Below, piece after piece: positions 48,618 to 62,775 of a stretch of 64,000 nt of DNA. The position numbers and the translations under genes are program-made. How positions within the stretch are numbered: the first letter of the stretch is position 1; each line of letters starts with the position of its first letter. The stretch comes from Istiophorus platypterus (Eukaryota > Chordata > Actinopteri > Istiophoriformes > Istiophoridae), in assembly GCA_016859345.1 (NCBI GenBank), contig CM029126.1, positions 8,881,027 through 8,945,026 on the forward strand, in the 5' to 3' direction. The notes beneath the pieces are model-generated. The model did not search any database and had not been told where the DNA came from. It was given only the letters and a program-made list of their open reading frames with translations.

Positions 48618-50450
48618 GTGAGTTGCATCGGTCTAGCGCTGAAATAACCTAGGGAGGAAAGTCAGACAGCAACAGGTTGGTTACCAGAGGTCCTGACAAA
48701 ATATGATTAAGGTATAGGGAAGAACAGAAAACGAGAACTCAAGGGTTATGAAAACTTGTCTCCCTGAATAAACCTGTGCTCAGCTTCATTAATTATACCC
48801 TCTCAGTCCATTTCATTTAATTACTGTGTTAGTTAGGGGTTTATACACTTTCTAAGATATGGATGAACCTATTCCCTGCTCCTGGGCGGACGATCACACA
48901 TCTTTAATTGTGTGCTGCAACAACTAAACATGGCAGGAAACAAATGAAGCTAACGAGTCATTTGAGGTATCTCCGTACTCATCGAGCGCTACAGAAAGAG
49001 GTGCAATCTTCTCTGAAAAAATGTGTCCCTTGTGTGCTGGTGAGATAGTGATTGCCTCATCAATATTTGAGGGGCAAGGTGAGTTATTTATGGGTTGGCT
49101 GACACAATGACTATGTAGCTGAGTGGAGCCTTGCTGCCGCTGTAGTCTATGCGGACTTCGGGGGCTTTGAGTGGGAATGCTCGTAAATAATGTTAGTGGA
49201 GTGTTCCTATGTGTTTTGGGGGATGGTCAGGGGGCTTGAGCCATTGATCAGCACTTATGCCCATATTGTGAGACTTTGCATTATATATGCATGCATTTGT
49301 TTGATTGTGCACCATGGTATATTGTATTACAGGCCATACCACCCAATCTTCTTCCCTTCTCCTCTTCTATCCAGTGAGACCCCCCACTCCACCAGGCTTA
49401 TCTTGCCTGGCCGTTCATTCTTGCGAGAAGCAGCGTTTGGCAGAAAGAGACATCTGCTCAGTGAGAGAATGCCCTAATTATTCATGACCATTTAACCATT
49501 CAGGATTTGGTCTGCGTGGCATATGTGGTGTTTCTCATAAGTGCGTGTTGGCCGCACTAGTTTCATCGCTGTTGTTTTGTATTCTGTACCTCCAAATTAT
49601 CACAACACAACAGGCGTTAATTCTGCTCTGTCGACCAGTCGTTGGTCATTATGATTCAAGACACACAAAGTGGTACGGTGTGTATGCTTCCATTTTATTG
49701 TTATAGTTTAGTGTGTTTTTCTTGCAGTTTGCTTCAGTCCTGTGTTTGTTCTCAAACCTGTGTGACATCACACAGATAGCTCTTTTGTTAGGCACTGTTT
49801 TTTTCTCAGGTGAGTTCAGTGCTCTCTAGAGGGGGTTTCGTAACCAAACAAACATTAACAAATGCCCAAACTGCCCTCCAAATTTGTGTTTTTCTTCTTT
49901 TCATCTGATTTGACTTCTCATGCTCTGTCTGTCTGCGTTTCCCCTCCTCCTCTTTCTGCCCTCATCTGTTTGTCCCTATCACAACGAACCTTTGTCACCA
50001 CAGTAGCTGTGGCCACGTAAATCAGCTCGGCCAGCATCATCTGTTCCCAGCTGTTTACCTCCAGCCAAACAAAGGAGTCTGCCTTTTTGTTGTCGCTGGG
50101 GTGGAGTGCTGTGTTGGCTGAGGGCTGTTACTCAACAGCACACGCTGCTATCAGGCCCCCCCTCTCTGAAAAGGCCAATTTAACACAGGGAATCAATGGA
50201 ATAGGAAAGAAGACAAGGAGGGAAGTGGTCAGTGTGGGGGTTGTAGGACACTTAGAAACTATAAGCAATCCTTCTTTCCCAAAGGAGCTAAGACAGACGG
50301 GGCACAAAGGAGGCACGTCACAGGCAAACGTGAAAAGCAAATAAATAGTTGCGCATCCCCTCTCTTCTCAGCTCAGGTGTATGCAGGAGCTGTTCTCTGA
50401 GGAGGGGGGTGTAGTTTGTGTCTCCAGAGGAGGCTTAGCAAGCGTTGGTA

Positions 50451-50480
50451 GGAGCTGCGAGGAGCTGCGAGGAGCTGCGA
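50451..50480. repeat. Short tandem repeat, 10-bp unit in three copies
   Basis: GGAGCTGCGA is present three times head to tail without change. Confidence 0.95.
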
Positions 50481-53400
50481 GGTCTCGTTTGCATCTGCAA
50501 ATGAGACAGAACCCGGCTGGCCTGTGTCACCTTGGCAACAGGCCATCAGCACCTCCCTCTCTGCTATATTAGCAGCCATGGTTGTCTGTCTGCTTGTCAG
50601 TCTGCACCCTTCCTCCCGCCATCCCTCCACTGCAGGTCTCATCATCAGAACAGCAGCAATAGCAGCATCCGTCTACCTGACTAGACCCAAAGGATTATGC
50701 ATCACCCTAAATCTTTCATTGAGACCATCAAACAGAGACAAAAACAGCGTTATAAAAGATGAATGCCCTAGGCGTTTGTGGGTGTCCCAGTGAATCCGAC
50801 TCAAAGCGATGAATTGGCAGTGGTAACATGCTGTGGTCATGAAATTTACATGGTGTGTCTGTGCCAAGTGATGAGAGGCAGGCCGCCTGGGTTCCTCAGG
50901 TTCTTTGCATAATGTGTATGTGCTGTTGATCAATTAAGTCCCAGCCAACAAGTTGCATACGGATACCAGGCAGGTCTGTGACACATCAACTAGCACTGAT
51001 AGATGAAGTACCCAGGGCTTAGTTAACTTGTCTTTTCAATTATCTTCACTATTGATTCTCACAGGGTTGCTGCTCAAAATGAGCTGCTGTTTCACTGTCA
51101 TGTTTCAGACAGATAAGTGGCAAAATGTCACGCATCGTGTTTTCTCTCTTCCTCTGTGACTCCCTATTTTTAAAACACTGTCATATGCTGTCTATCACAA
51201 AATGCTCTGCGGCCATTGGAGTTTAGGTTTGTCTGTCAACCCCTTCCACCTCAACAGGGCTCTTTTCTACTGTAAACTATTAGGTTAAAAAAAAGAAAAA
51301 AAGCTGCACTACATTCTATACGTGAATGTAAAACTCTCTCTTTCTTTGTCTCTCTCCCCCTTCCTTTTCTTTCTTTCCTCATTTTTGCTCTCCTCCTTGG
51401 CTCATGTCTCCCTTCCCCCTCTTACATGCCACACGCTTCCTGTTTACTCTTAATACAACTGCAAGAGGAGAGGAGAAGACTATTTGGTTTGGGCTTGGCC
51501 TCTTAAAAAAACAAGAAAAATAACAAAAAAAAACATGGTTGCAAAAGATATATGCCTATATATGATACAAGCAGCCAGCATAATACATATCATAATACCT
51601 CACCTCTTATCAGTTCCACTTTAGTTACTGTAATGCTTGATTTGTGGTAAGTTTGAGGGATTTTACCAGCTTCCTGTGGATCTCAAGATTTGAGCCAAAC
51701 TACGTTTGCTAACACTACTGCACACAGTCACACAGTGCCACCCCTCCCACTCAAATGATGCAAATATGATTTTACTGGAAGGGATCCAAACAGTTAATGC
51801 TGAAAGCAATTTAACTCAAATGATGCAAGTCTGCTTGACTGGAATTCAGCACATGCTTACATCATCACATCCAAAGTGACTCTGCCGGTAAGAAAACAAA
51901 AGATTAAAAAAACAAAACAAAATATGTAAATAGAAAATTACATTGTGCATTTGTTTTAATTAAGCGTTTACGATTTTCTGTAACTGCAATAAGAGTAGAA
52001 AAACTTAGTTGCTTGGAAACTCAGTGCTAATACATATTTCAGAGGTTATAGATCGAAGAACTTTTTATGTCACGATTTAAAGCGTGTCAGTACAGAGCTC
52101 TTTCATCTACTGGTTATAATCTTTTAACATAGACATGATCATGACACTCAAATGATAATTTACTTTGGATGTAATACATAGCTGTTAATGTGACCTGTTT
52201 GGGTATTCATGTGAAAACAGAGTCCAGTGCCTTCTGACCTTTGAGCCCATGAGAGCTACGTGCTCATATTTGCCTTGGTGACCAGTGTAACGGTAGCCCC
52301 AGCACTGCGGCCACAGGGTGTGTAACTTAATCACATCCGGTGTGATTGGCAACGCTGATGAATGTCCACTTTGTTCGCTCAGCCCCCCCCTAGGTTCGAT
52401 GCAAGCAAGACTAAATCCAATTAAACAAGGCCACCAGTGCTCCCTGCCCCCAGTGGTATCCCATCAGCATGAGAGAGAGTCATGGTCCCTATGTATACTG
52501 TGACAAGTATGAATCCCATTGTTTTCTGTAACTCAGACACAAGGATCAGTCCTCCCACACATGTGACCCATTTTTCAGACATCCTGTAGGCAATGAGCCA
52601 CACCTCTGACTGCCTCGTCTGATTTTTCATCATAGGGCACAGCACTTTTTTTTTTAATGGTCCTGTGAAGTAGAGCCATTCCAGTGCTCATTGAATCTTT
52701 GTCATTGTGGTAAGATCATCTTTAGGTATGAAGGTAAATTGGAAATGGATCAATGCAGAGTGAAGCACTGACAAGGAGAAGAGGGGGGTCCTGTGTCCAT
52801 TTCAATACAACGACCCTTTCTTTCCGGAGGCCCTGTTTGGAGCTCATCCTTAGTCATCCTGTGCTACTCACATATCCTGGATTGTGAGATATATGACTAT
52901 GTTGAAATATGTTCTTAAAAAAACATTGGGCAATATCGTTGAAGTTATATGTAATAAGTTATATGTCATTGTCTGAGCAGGGAAGTAGTTAAATATATCT
53001 AGTTCTATGCAAAATAATTTAATAATTGTGGTGTCTGGATTCTGTGACAAAACTGCAGAAACTAGAATAACAGGGCAATGCCTCATTATGCAAATTAAAT
53101 CCATCACACCTTGTAAATAATGTAAATGGCCTCTAACAACAGGTCATAGCATGTGGTTAAGTCACAGCATGCATCTAAATGCACAAGAAACACAGGGGTT
53201 AATTTGTTTACCGGAGGTGTGGTTCAATGCCAATGGACAAAGAGACTGGGTCAACTTTTACTCATCTGCACCAAATATACATTCAACAAAACGCCCCTTT
53301 AAAGTGCTGTGAAACACTCATCTATGTAGACTTGATAGGTGCATGACAACGGACACGGAAGTGTCAAATATCTATGGAATCAGTCTATTTCTCCACTGTC

Positions 53401-56034
53401 CATTCTTATGCTTGGTGTATTCCAACAGTAATGTTTTTTGGGTTTTTTTTTGTTCTAAAATATGCCAAAATACCTTGTCTCTGCCTCAGTCCTCATGCAG
53501 ACTGTGCAGGGTGCCCTGTGAATATTGATGCACTTCAGTCCTGCATCTTCTCAGTTTAAAACCTGGCTCTAATAAGCAGGCTTCACATTCCTTGCAAACT
53601 GCTTGTCGTATTGTCAGATAGCTTCGGAAACCCCCTTCTCATGCACCTTTCCAACGTCGGATCAGGTTGGGGGTTGGGTGTCTGTGGCCAAACATTTCCC
53701 ACACTGCCCCGTGATTGGTCAGCTGATTGGAGGCAAGGCTTCGTACTTCTCTATTACTGTTATGCCCGTATTTAAATGATAATCTGGCTTTTGCTCATTT
53801 GTTGTCGAAGTTAACTCCTCGAGCTCGTTGCTTAAACAGTCTCCTCCTCAATTAACAAAACAGTACACTCAGGACAATCAGGTCTCCGAACCAATGAAAG
53901 AGCAGGGCTGGTGCACGTTCTTGCCTGTTAGCTCAAATGTACTAATATTTGGAACATATTGAAGAAACAGATGGACTGTGGAGAGGTGGCTGCTGCCTTT
54001 GCGCACTTCTGAGCTCAGGAAACACACTCTACATAATGGAGCAAATAGAGACACACTAAGCAGAGAAATAAGCAGGTAGATTAATCCTCTTGCTCAGCCA
54101 CTTGACTTACATGGCAGCGGTGATAGTTTTTTATTGGGAGAGCTTATATACACACCTAGGCTGGAAGAGAAATGGCAATCTAAGGAAGTTAACTGCAGTT
54201 TATTTTAATTCGAAAAAGACACACGCGTGTCATAACAAGCGGCTGTAGTTGTAAAACCAGCAGCCGATGTCATCTTTTCTCTTATAAGGCTGAGCAGTCA
54301 GTGGGTTCGCTTCTAAGACCCTTAAATCAAATCCATTGGGGGGATGGCAATGATGGCCAAGCTGGGACATGCCAAGTATGAACACAAAATACTGTGGTCA
54401 GAACTAAAGATGAGTGTTATCCCCATATATCGGCCAGGCTCATCCTGATCGGCTCAGTACTAATATGCAGATTTCATGGTGGCGATGGATTACTAGTTTC
54501 ACACAAACCTATATGTTGTGAGTGAACAACAACTACGTATCGACAGCAGTGTACATCGTATATATCGTGTGTCTTAATTCTTGTGTTATGTTACTGAGGG
54601 AGCCTGATTTTTTTATTCTTTTATTTTCTACTTTTAAGTGAGCTATTGTATCAAAAAGTGAGGGGCAGACACACTGAATAGAACAGGGTGATAATGGTGT
54701 GTGAAAAGCTTATCTCCTTTAAGTACCTTCTCCATATTTATATAAAAAAAAAAATCAAGAATATCATTGATGACCATTTATGGTCCTTATCATCACATAC
54801 AAACAGCAGCAGAAAGACATACAAATAAGTTGATGTAATAGGTCAGCAACTTCGATTTTTTTTGGCGAGGTAATTATGCAGGAAAAAACTATATAGTTAA
54901 AGTTAGTTTCTGGCCTGATTGAAACCCCAAAACGTCCTTGGAAGGCTGCAGTGAGCTTGGATGACAATAGCAAAGTAATGCGTACTGATAAGGAGCGGCA
55001 AAGAAGTGAAAGCCTGAAGGTCAGAAGTGGTTGTGCTGGGAGCTCCCAGAGCGCTGAAGATTCTGCTGACATCGGCCATCTTTGTTCTGCGTAATTGGCT
55101 AAAAGACTGAGCATCTATATTTACACATCCCCTGAAGAACATTAATTACTGACTGAGAGTGAGAAAGAAGTAGCATCAGTTTGCTGGTAGCTGCAAATAC
55201 AATATAAATATTTATTAAGGATAGTAGATAATATACTGAATCTGATAACATTTAACATCTCATAGGATTCAGACGGCTTAAGTAAGCTTAACCACACATT
55301 CACTTGTGCATATGTGGTTGAGAATGATTCAAAATTAAACTTGACATAATTTAGAATCAAAGATGAAAGCTGATATTTTCTTTACAGGATATAACAACCA
55401 GTACTACATTTTTAAGGTGACGAGTGAGTCTTGAGCCTTCCTTGTCTAATTCCAGTGCAGGTGAAGATTTCCTTCTTCTTCTAGTTTTCCTCTTTAAAAT
55501 CTTTTTCAAAGAAAAGGTCTTAGCTGTTGCATTCAGCTGTGGCTTCTAGGCATGAAATATAAATAGCAGTACGAAAGAAAGAGCTATCAAGAAAAAACTA
55601 GTCATGCTCCCACTCTCACACAACTTGTCCTTTGGCCACATTGCACATTGCATCATGGCCTACTAAGGCTATTACCAGAGAAAAAGTTGGTATCTCTGCC
55701 TCCTCTACATTTGATTATTTCCCAGTCCAACCCAATTTCCTTGAAAGTACAGTATGTTCATATAAAACTAATTTGAAACAGAAAATACTTTTCGAGAAAA
55801 ACAAAATGTTGCCTAAATTCCCTTTTTTTTGACATAATTAGGGAATCATTTTTAATGAATAGGTCTGCCAAGTTGCACAAATCGTTATATTGTTTGTTCT
55901 AGATTTGCTCTTGCAATATAATATCTGCTTTGTATTTGGTTCAAAGGAATTCTTTTATTAGGGTATTGTATATATTGTATTAGGGAATTTCTAAGGAGGC
56001 AAGGTTGACTGTGGGATTGCTGAATTTTAAGTCA

Positions 56035-56480
56035 TGCTAGCAAAATGGCTCAAGGGATGGAAATGTCTGTAACTTTATCCTAGACTGAAGTATCTCAGCA
56101 ACTACTGGATGCATTTCCACAAGATTTTATACAAACAATGTTTTTCAGAGCATTATTATTACTTACTTTGATGATCCTCTGACTATTCCTGTAGCTTCAC
56201 TACTGGGTCAAAGTTTTCATTTATCCTATGATAGATCTCAGTATCTACCAGTAATAAAAACTAAATGATTCACCCATCAGGCTCAGGTGCACTTTGGGTT
56301 ATGTGCTTATTAGCGGGTGTTAGCATGCTAATACACTAAACCTAGATATTGAATAAGGTAAACATAAAACCTTCTAGATATCAGAATTTTAGCATTGTCA
56401 TTGTGATGTTAGCATTTAGCTCAAACCCCCGATGTACCACACAGAGCCAATGACATGACTGTAGTCTCTTAATGTCTTTT
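56035..56480. mobile_element. Degenerate dispersed repeat common in spiny-rayed fishes
   Basis: It contains, in order, GAAGTATCTCAGCAACTACT, GATGATCCTCTGAC, CATCAGGCTCAGGTGCACTT, TGTTAGCATGCTAATACACT and TTAGCATTGTCATTGTGATG, then TTAGCATTTAGCTCAAA. I recognise this order of blocks, with repeated TTAGCATGCTAA units, from many teleost introns and intergenic regions. No coding capacity was seen, and I cannot name the family. Confidence 0.7.
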
Positions 56481-59400
56481 CGACACCAACCCATTGACAT
56501 CAAAGATCAATCTCCACTGCACTGTGTGTACCCTGAAAATATCTTCACAGCATGTGATGTTTATGTGCAGGAAAAAACTAATACAGCGTCCAGCAATGAA
56601 ATACAGAGGGTTAGGTATATCAATAGCATCTGCTTCAGTATACATTGTTCTTGTGTGTTAAGCAAATCCTCCATCGTTCCCCAGTTAGGCTTTTATTATC
56701 ACATTTTTAGCAGTGACTAAAACTGACACAGCCCTGTTTATGTGTTTGTTCACAGGTCCATCACATGGATGACTTGGCCAAATCAAGACCCCAGCCTTTC
56801 CTGCTGTTCACAGTGTGTATCCTGTTTTTTCGTGGACAAAACAAATTTTGCGGGAGTGTCCTGCGGTTGGGACTCAGTGCTCTCTGACTTTCAGTTTGAA
56901 ACCGCCATGTTGTTGTGGAAGGAATTACATGCATTTCCACTACTGTGGATGCCTGTTGGGGACCTTGTTAACCACTTCCTGTTATTGTCTGTCACAGGAA
57001 GTGGATTTGGCCACTACATTGCAGAAGTTCAATGGCAGACTTTCAGTTTTCCTGTCTGTATGTGCGTGTTCACATTTTGCAACTGATAGGCACGGATTAC
57101 CCAACATGTTCAGGAAACCGGAAAAAAAAGAGAAAACATAAACGACAGGACCAAAAAGCAAACAACCAAAATGTGATGACTGTCGCTGTAAACAATGACT
57201 GCAACTATTTATTATGTGCAATCAGGGCCAGTTTTAAAAAAAAAAAAAAAACCCTGTCAGTAGTATAATCATTTGTGCCTCAAAAGCTTTGCAGAGGGCT
57301 AATACACTTCCCAGCATAGCCCACAACAGCTTTAATCATCTTCACAGTTAATTTTTCTATTAGACATTTAGAGAAGATACTTCAGTGGTTATTTTCAAAA
57401 GGCAAGTTGATTAAATATACTGCTGTGTGGGAACTACAACGAGAGCACTTGACCAAAGAGCACAGAAAGTAGCAAGGGAGTCATGATGAAAGGCAGCGAG
57501 GATACAAACAATCTGGATCATCAAGCTATTTGTCTGATTCTTCACACTGGAATTGTGATGAAATACTACACAGAGGGGTAAGCAATAGAGCAGCTTGGAT
57601 GATGTGACAATACTGTTTGCAGCAGCAACACACCTGCGAGTTATAAACATGATTGAAAAAGACAATATGTGGGTAAAACCTTAGCTTCTGTGGGGACTTG
57701 AAAATCCAATCTCTAAAAGTGATTTATGACACTCTGAGACCCTAATCCTTCACTTTATGGCTCCCCTGTCGCAGAGAAAGATATACCTCAGCAGGTAAGG
57801 AATATTTAGGATTTTTTCTGGGCTTAAGGAATCATTTCTGAAGCTGTAGAAAGGGAAAACATGTAATTACAGGAGCACATAACCATGAACACAAGAGAAC
57901 AAGTGATAAATCATATTTCATGGGATTTGTTGCATCTTGCGTGATTTTTGTCAAATTACATTGTATTTCGCTTTGCAAATCTTTGCGTTTCTAATGTGTG
58001 ACCTGTACGGCTTTTTATTTGGAGTAACCAGGAGCAGTGATGCAATTGAATGCAATTGCCCAATCATTTCCCATGGAGCATTGGTTTGTACCCCTCTCAT
58101 ACTTAAAATCTTAAATCCACATTGTTGTTTTTTTCTGTGTTTGTAAACCATCAAACACACACTTGAAACATACTGACACTGGCACTGTTTGTGCGTTGTG
58201 TTCATAATTATTTGTATTTCATATTAACTGGAATATGGTGCATGTTATTATATAACCACAAGTCCTGGTAAGAACACAGAAAAAAACTGACAGAGGGCAC
58301 AAGCGCAAGAATAAGGGAAGAAATAACACAGCTCTTGCTGAGGAGGACGGGAGTTGGCTGATGTAATTGAGATAGAATGAGATGGTATCAACACTGGGGT
58401 CGCCGCGAATAAAGAGAGGGAGGGCACTGAGGACAATTGAGTGCGTGAGGGATAAAGAAGCCAACCTTGTGCATGCATATGTGTGTGTGGCAGCATTCTC
58501 CTGTATGCCTTTGAGCATATGTTTAGCCTGCATCCCCGTGTCCGTTCATGTGTGTGTGTGTGTGTGTGTGTGTGTGGATCATTGTTGTGATGGGGGAGGG
58601 GAAGCCCTCACTCTAAGCCTTGGAACTGACTGACTGGTGCTTCCCCCCCGCGGAACGCTGACTGTGTTTGTGCAGCATGGAATAAAGACATTGGGGAATA
58701 CCCGGGGGACTGTCACCTACACAAGACAGCATCACAGCATCATCTTCTCTTTGTCTCACCCACACATCTATCTCCCAAATGTATTTACTCAAACTCCACG
58801 CACTGATGCATGTACTTTTCACTGACACATCATCTATATCAACAATCAACAGCTAGCACACAATGTAAACTGAGAGTCAGAGGGGGTGCTCGTGAAAGAT
58901 AAATCTTATGAATATGAAAAGCAGACGCTCATCATCAAGCGTTTGCGAATAAATGATAGCATTTTCCACAACCTCTGGAAACACAGTGTGTCATTTTGCT
59001 TTTCACAAATATATCGGTCTCTAAATTGACCTTAGATACTTCGTGGCAGCATGTAAATTAGCTCAAAGATCACTGTGCTTACCAAACAGATGTGTGTGTG
59101 ACTTTAGAGAAAAAAAATGTAACATATGGCCTTCATCTAACCTGGGAATTCTGGGCTGGGATGGGTGTGACCACTGCAGATATGGTTACTGTTCCCTTCC
59201 CCCAATAAGTAAAAAAAAAGTAAAGTCTTTAGGGATGAGTAGAGCTGGAATGTATACTACACTAGAGATACTAGAGATGGTATCTAACCATGGTTCTCAG
59301 AAGACCTCAAACAAGCTTCAGTAATTCCTATATAATTATAATGGTAGAGATTAGGATAAATGCATAGCAGGTCACTTGCCATGTTGCCAATTCACATTTA

Positions 59401-59530
59401 GACACGTTTTGTCTGATAGGATCATACATCATTGATGGCATGAAAGACAGGGTATTTTGTCCAACAAACATCTGCAGTTTTACAGTAGAGGTAAGTATGG
59501 AAAGAGCATTTACTGTAAATAAATGGTTCG
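56481..59530. other. Intergenic DNA, no gene seen
   Basis: Contents: an A run at 57236-57251 and a TG repeat at 58551-58576. The open frame of 114 codons at 56742-57086 has no domain similarity that I recognise and no splice context. Confidence 0.5.
58551..58576. repeat. (TG)n microsatellite
   Basis: About 13 TG units. Confidence 0.9.
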
Positions 59531-59534
59531 ACAC

Positions 59535-59760
59535 TTTGAAGATTGATGCCACTCTTGTGTCTGTACACATAGTAATCAAGCTAGAACCCTGTGATGATTA
59601 GTTTAGCAAAAGATTGGAAACTGGGCGAAATAGCTAGCCTGGCTTTTCCAAAGTTCAAAAAGTACCCTCTAAAGCTCAGAAATAACATGTTATATCTTGT
59701 TTGTTTATTTCATACACAAACAGAAACATAAAATGACAAGTTGTACACAAACCAGCCAGT
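59535..59760. mobile_element. MITE-like element, family A copy 2, truncated
   Basis: It shares block order with 47990-48410: CACTCTTGTGTCTGTAC, then TAGTTTAGCAAAAGATTGGA, AACTGGG, TAGCTAGCCTGGCTTTTCCA, AAGTTC and ATGTTATATCTTGTTTGTTT. The far inverted end is not visible, so only about half of the element remains. Confidence 0.65.
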
Positions 59761-60084
59761 AGAACTTTTCAGTGCAAACATAAGGGTGTGATCCCTCAAG
59801 GGCTTCCCACAACCCAGTGTCTTTGCAGCCCAGTAAACATCAGATATTGTAGATGTCAGATATTGTAAATGTCTGTATACTGGTGTTTGTGCACAGGACT
59901 GTATTTAATAGAAATCTATCTACGACAAAATTTTAATTCATTTGGAATAAACAGCAACCACTAGACTGCATTTCCAGGTACATTCTCAGGAGAAAGACAT
60001 TCTGGGAAATGTTGAATCATGTGAATTATTAATTGGGTCAGTGTAGATGAGGCGGGCAGTGGAGAGCTGGTTACACCAGAAATT

Positions 60085-60185
60085 GCATTTATTTATTTAT
60101 TTATTTATTTGACAGGGACCATACAGATGTATGGTATACTTGCATACAGGGCATCTCGCTTTGGCTGATTTGCAAAATCTACATT
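60085..60185 (-). mobile_element. Retroposon 3' end with an (AAAT)n tail
   Basis: On the plus strand (ATTT)n at 60085-60110 is followed by GACAGGGACCATACAGATGT. Read in reverse this is a retroposon end with an AAAT-repeat tail, a pattern I recognise from fish LINE ends. No coding part is visible. Confidence 0.45.
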
Positions 60186-62575
60186 TTTCAATGACATCAA
60201 TCTAAAAAAGTAAATTGCAACATTAAGAATTATTCACTCAAATAAATCAGTTTTTGGAGTATCGGGCACTCACCCTAAAAATCCACCACAACACAACAAA
60301 GTAGACCCAGAAGCAAAAGGCACACCACAGTAAATTTTCAAATGTTAGTTTATCTCTGGGGACGACTAATATTCACATCCATGTAATATGCACATATATG
60401 CATACAGACAACCACAAATGCACAAACTTGTTCAAAACAGAAGCAAACATGTCTGCCCTGAGTGCATGCATGTTCTGGCTAGTGTCCCTGGAAGCAGCCT
60501 TTGGAGAGCCTGGGGACTGAATGAGGCCTTTTGAGTCCTGGCTGGTGAGGGGCAGGTCCATTGTTAAGGACAGCTGGGCCTCTTGTTTCTTGCTTTCTCT
60601 CTAGGGGCAATGGGCACCCAATATGAGGAGATTGGGTTTCTACCACCCACTCCATCCCAGCCCCCCACGCATCTGCAGCAGCATTGACTGTGACTGTCTA
60701 CCCTTCTGTCTGAGGCCACTTCTGGACTCTACTGACTAGCAAAAAAATCCTGAACGTGAGAGGAATGCATATAGCCAATGACTGTTTTTACAACCAAATA
60801 TAGAAATGAATGATATACCGATACCAAAAACTGTAATGTATAGGATTACGTAATAAATAGTACACTGTGGAATTAACTAATTTCATCTCAGCAGTAAACA
60901 TCTGAATTATTTTGAATTTTAGAAATGCACACACAGCAATTTCATCCTCCTGTATATTGAATGATGGTAGAGTAGTCAGCTGTTTGATAGCACTGGTAGT
61001 AGAGCTACTCAGCTCTTTTCTTGCATGATTTCTAAATGGCTCTTGAAACAACAAACACAGCTCTGAGCTCATTCTTGTCGCCACATCTTGCCCTTCTGTG
61101 TCTCCAACCCCCATTCCTCCACCCCTCTCCTTTTTCCCACACACTCCTCCTTCCTTCCCCGCCTGAGGGAGCACTGTGATTGGGTGAATAGAGCTGCTCT
61201 CTGCGGAGTGTGCTCCGTCTGTCACTATCCTTGTGGCAGGAGATCGGAAGGGAATAAAGCTCCCAAACTGGGCTATTAAAGGCTATTTTCATCACTGCAC
61301 GTCTGTTTCTGTGGGCTCATGCTCCAAATATAGACCTGGCACCAGTGACACTAATGAAACACATCCCCCTTTTTCACCGGTTTAAATCAACTTATGTAAT
61401 CTCTTCCTCGCATCAACAGGAGCTGGCCATACCTTACCATCTGGGCCTGATCCTGCAGCTATCTCCTCCTGTCAGTACTATTTTACATACACAGGCCTGT
61501 GGATTTCCAAATGCAATTCTCAGAGATCAGGTGCATGAGGTAAAAAGTGGGCGCACGGGTGTAGGAGCAATGTGTTTCCATTTGGATGTCAAGCACAAAT
61601 CCAAGAAAAACATGCTGGGTGTGACCTACAAGTTCCAGTCAGTATCCTGTCATTCCAGTGCACAATGCAGGGAGGGAGGTGACAAATCCCTAAGCCACTT
61701 TGTGTTCAGATGCAGACACAAATAGAGCAGTGTTCCATGTGACAGATGCTGCGCACACAGAGCAGTGTTAAAAATCAATGACAGTTCAATTCACCTGATG
61801 TTCCTCGCTTTGTTCCACTAAATAATAATAAGTGAAATTAATAAATAAAGCGGTTGAAACAAAAAGTCCTGTATTCACTGGGATTCATCAGTAAGCAGTA
61901 ATGTCACCAACACCCCAAAGAAACAACCATAGAAAGAGTCGGTGGTGTGACCTGCTTTTGCACACTTTGGTATTTGAGGAACAAAATTCAGTGAGCATTC
62001 TTTAAAACTAGATATTGTAGTGTGAAAGATTTAAAATCAGGCTGTAAGGAAAAGTAACATTTTATCCACATGGAGGATAGGTACACAATGGTTCTACAGT
62101 ATGCTGAGATGTTTATTTTGGAGCGGAATCGTAACTACAGTGTTTCAGCTGCATGCCTTAATAATGGAGGAATAATTAATAGCAAATAATGGGTGACTTA
62201 TAAGAATAGAGCACCAATCTTCGTTTCTCCACAGCTACACGCGAGTGCACGTGGCAGCATTTTTCTCACTCTCCTGTGTGTTCGCTGAATAGAGGTACTA
62301 TGGGTCAGTGGAGCAGCTGGTGACTGGGAGGAAGAACTTAACCAGGCCTCCTTTGTGGATCAGCTGTCTCTGGCTGAGCTTTGTCATTCCAAATTGGGTC
62401 CCTTACATCCAAAGCCTGGGGAGGTTTTGACATGTAAATGGAGGACTGAGAGCTCCAAAGCCCTACGATTACTTACTAAAATGTTACAGGGGCCAAAAAA
62501 AACGGTTCCCTGAAATGCACCACTGGAGGGGGGCACACAACCTCCCCACAGACTGAAGTGTGTCTCATAGTCTGG
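60186..62575. other. Intergenic DNA, no gene seen
   Basis: No exon, RNA gene or recognised repeat could be supported. 61085-61160 is C/T-rich. Confidence 0.5.
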
Positions 62576-62667
62576 AATTATGTTAATGATTGAGCTTCCG
62601 TCTGGACACCAAACAGCTTCCACCCTAATAGAATTATTCACGGATGATATGGGCAGTCACATTAAAG

Positions 62668-62742
62668 ATGTAAACTCTGCAAACCCCATAAGGACACTGT
62701 ATATCACATACAGTGTCCTTATGGGGTTTGCAGAGTTTACAT
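62668..62742. repeat. Perfect inverted repeat, 35-bp arms, 5-base loop
   Basis: Arms at 62668-62702 and 62708-62742 are exact reverse complements, separated only by ATCAC. The left arm begins ATGTAAACTCTGCAAACC and the right arm ends GGTTTGCAGAGTTTACAT. Flanking bases do not pair. On the plus strand about 15 bases downstream is AATAAACTTGACTTGAC. Confidence 0.96.
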
Positions 62743-62756
62743 GTACTGGGCTATAT

Positions 62757-62775
62757 AATAAACTTGACTTGACTA
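62757..62775 (+). mobile_element. Possible LINE 3' tail
   Basis: AATAAACTTGACTTGAC is the kind of short tandem tail (TTGAC units) that ends CR1/L2-like retroposons in fish, as I recall. No body of the element is recognised, so this is a weak call. Confidence 0.3.

Larger units (their letters stand above)
48411..56030. other. Intergenic DNA with one exon-like segment
   Basis: Apart from the candidate at 48507-48617, nothing is recognised as a gene. A 10-bp unit (GGAGCTGCGA) occurs three times in tandem at 50451-50480. 51340-51430 is C/T-rich. 53600-54300 is somewhat richer in CpG and CCAAT motifs than its surroundings, but I could not connect it to an exon. Confidence 0.45.

Noticed and set aside
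49371..49490. Terminal-exon-like segment ending SVRECPNYS, reminiscent of a thrombospondin type 1 repeat end
   Set aside because: Only a few Cys residues match, the WxxWS core is absent and no joining exon was found, so this is probably chance.
56742..57086. Open frame of 114 codons
   Set aside because: No recognisable domain, no promoter or splice context, and a second overlapping frame is equally open.
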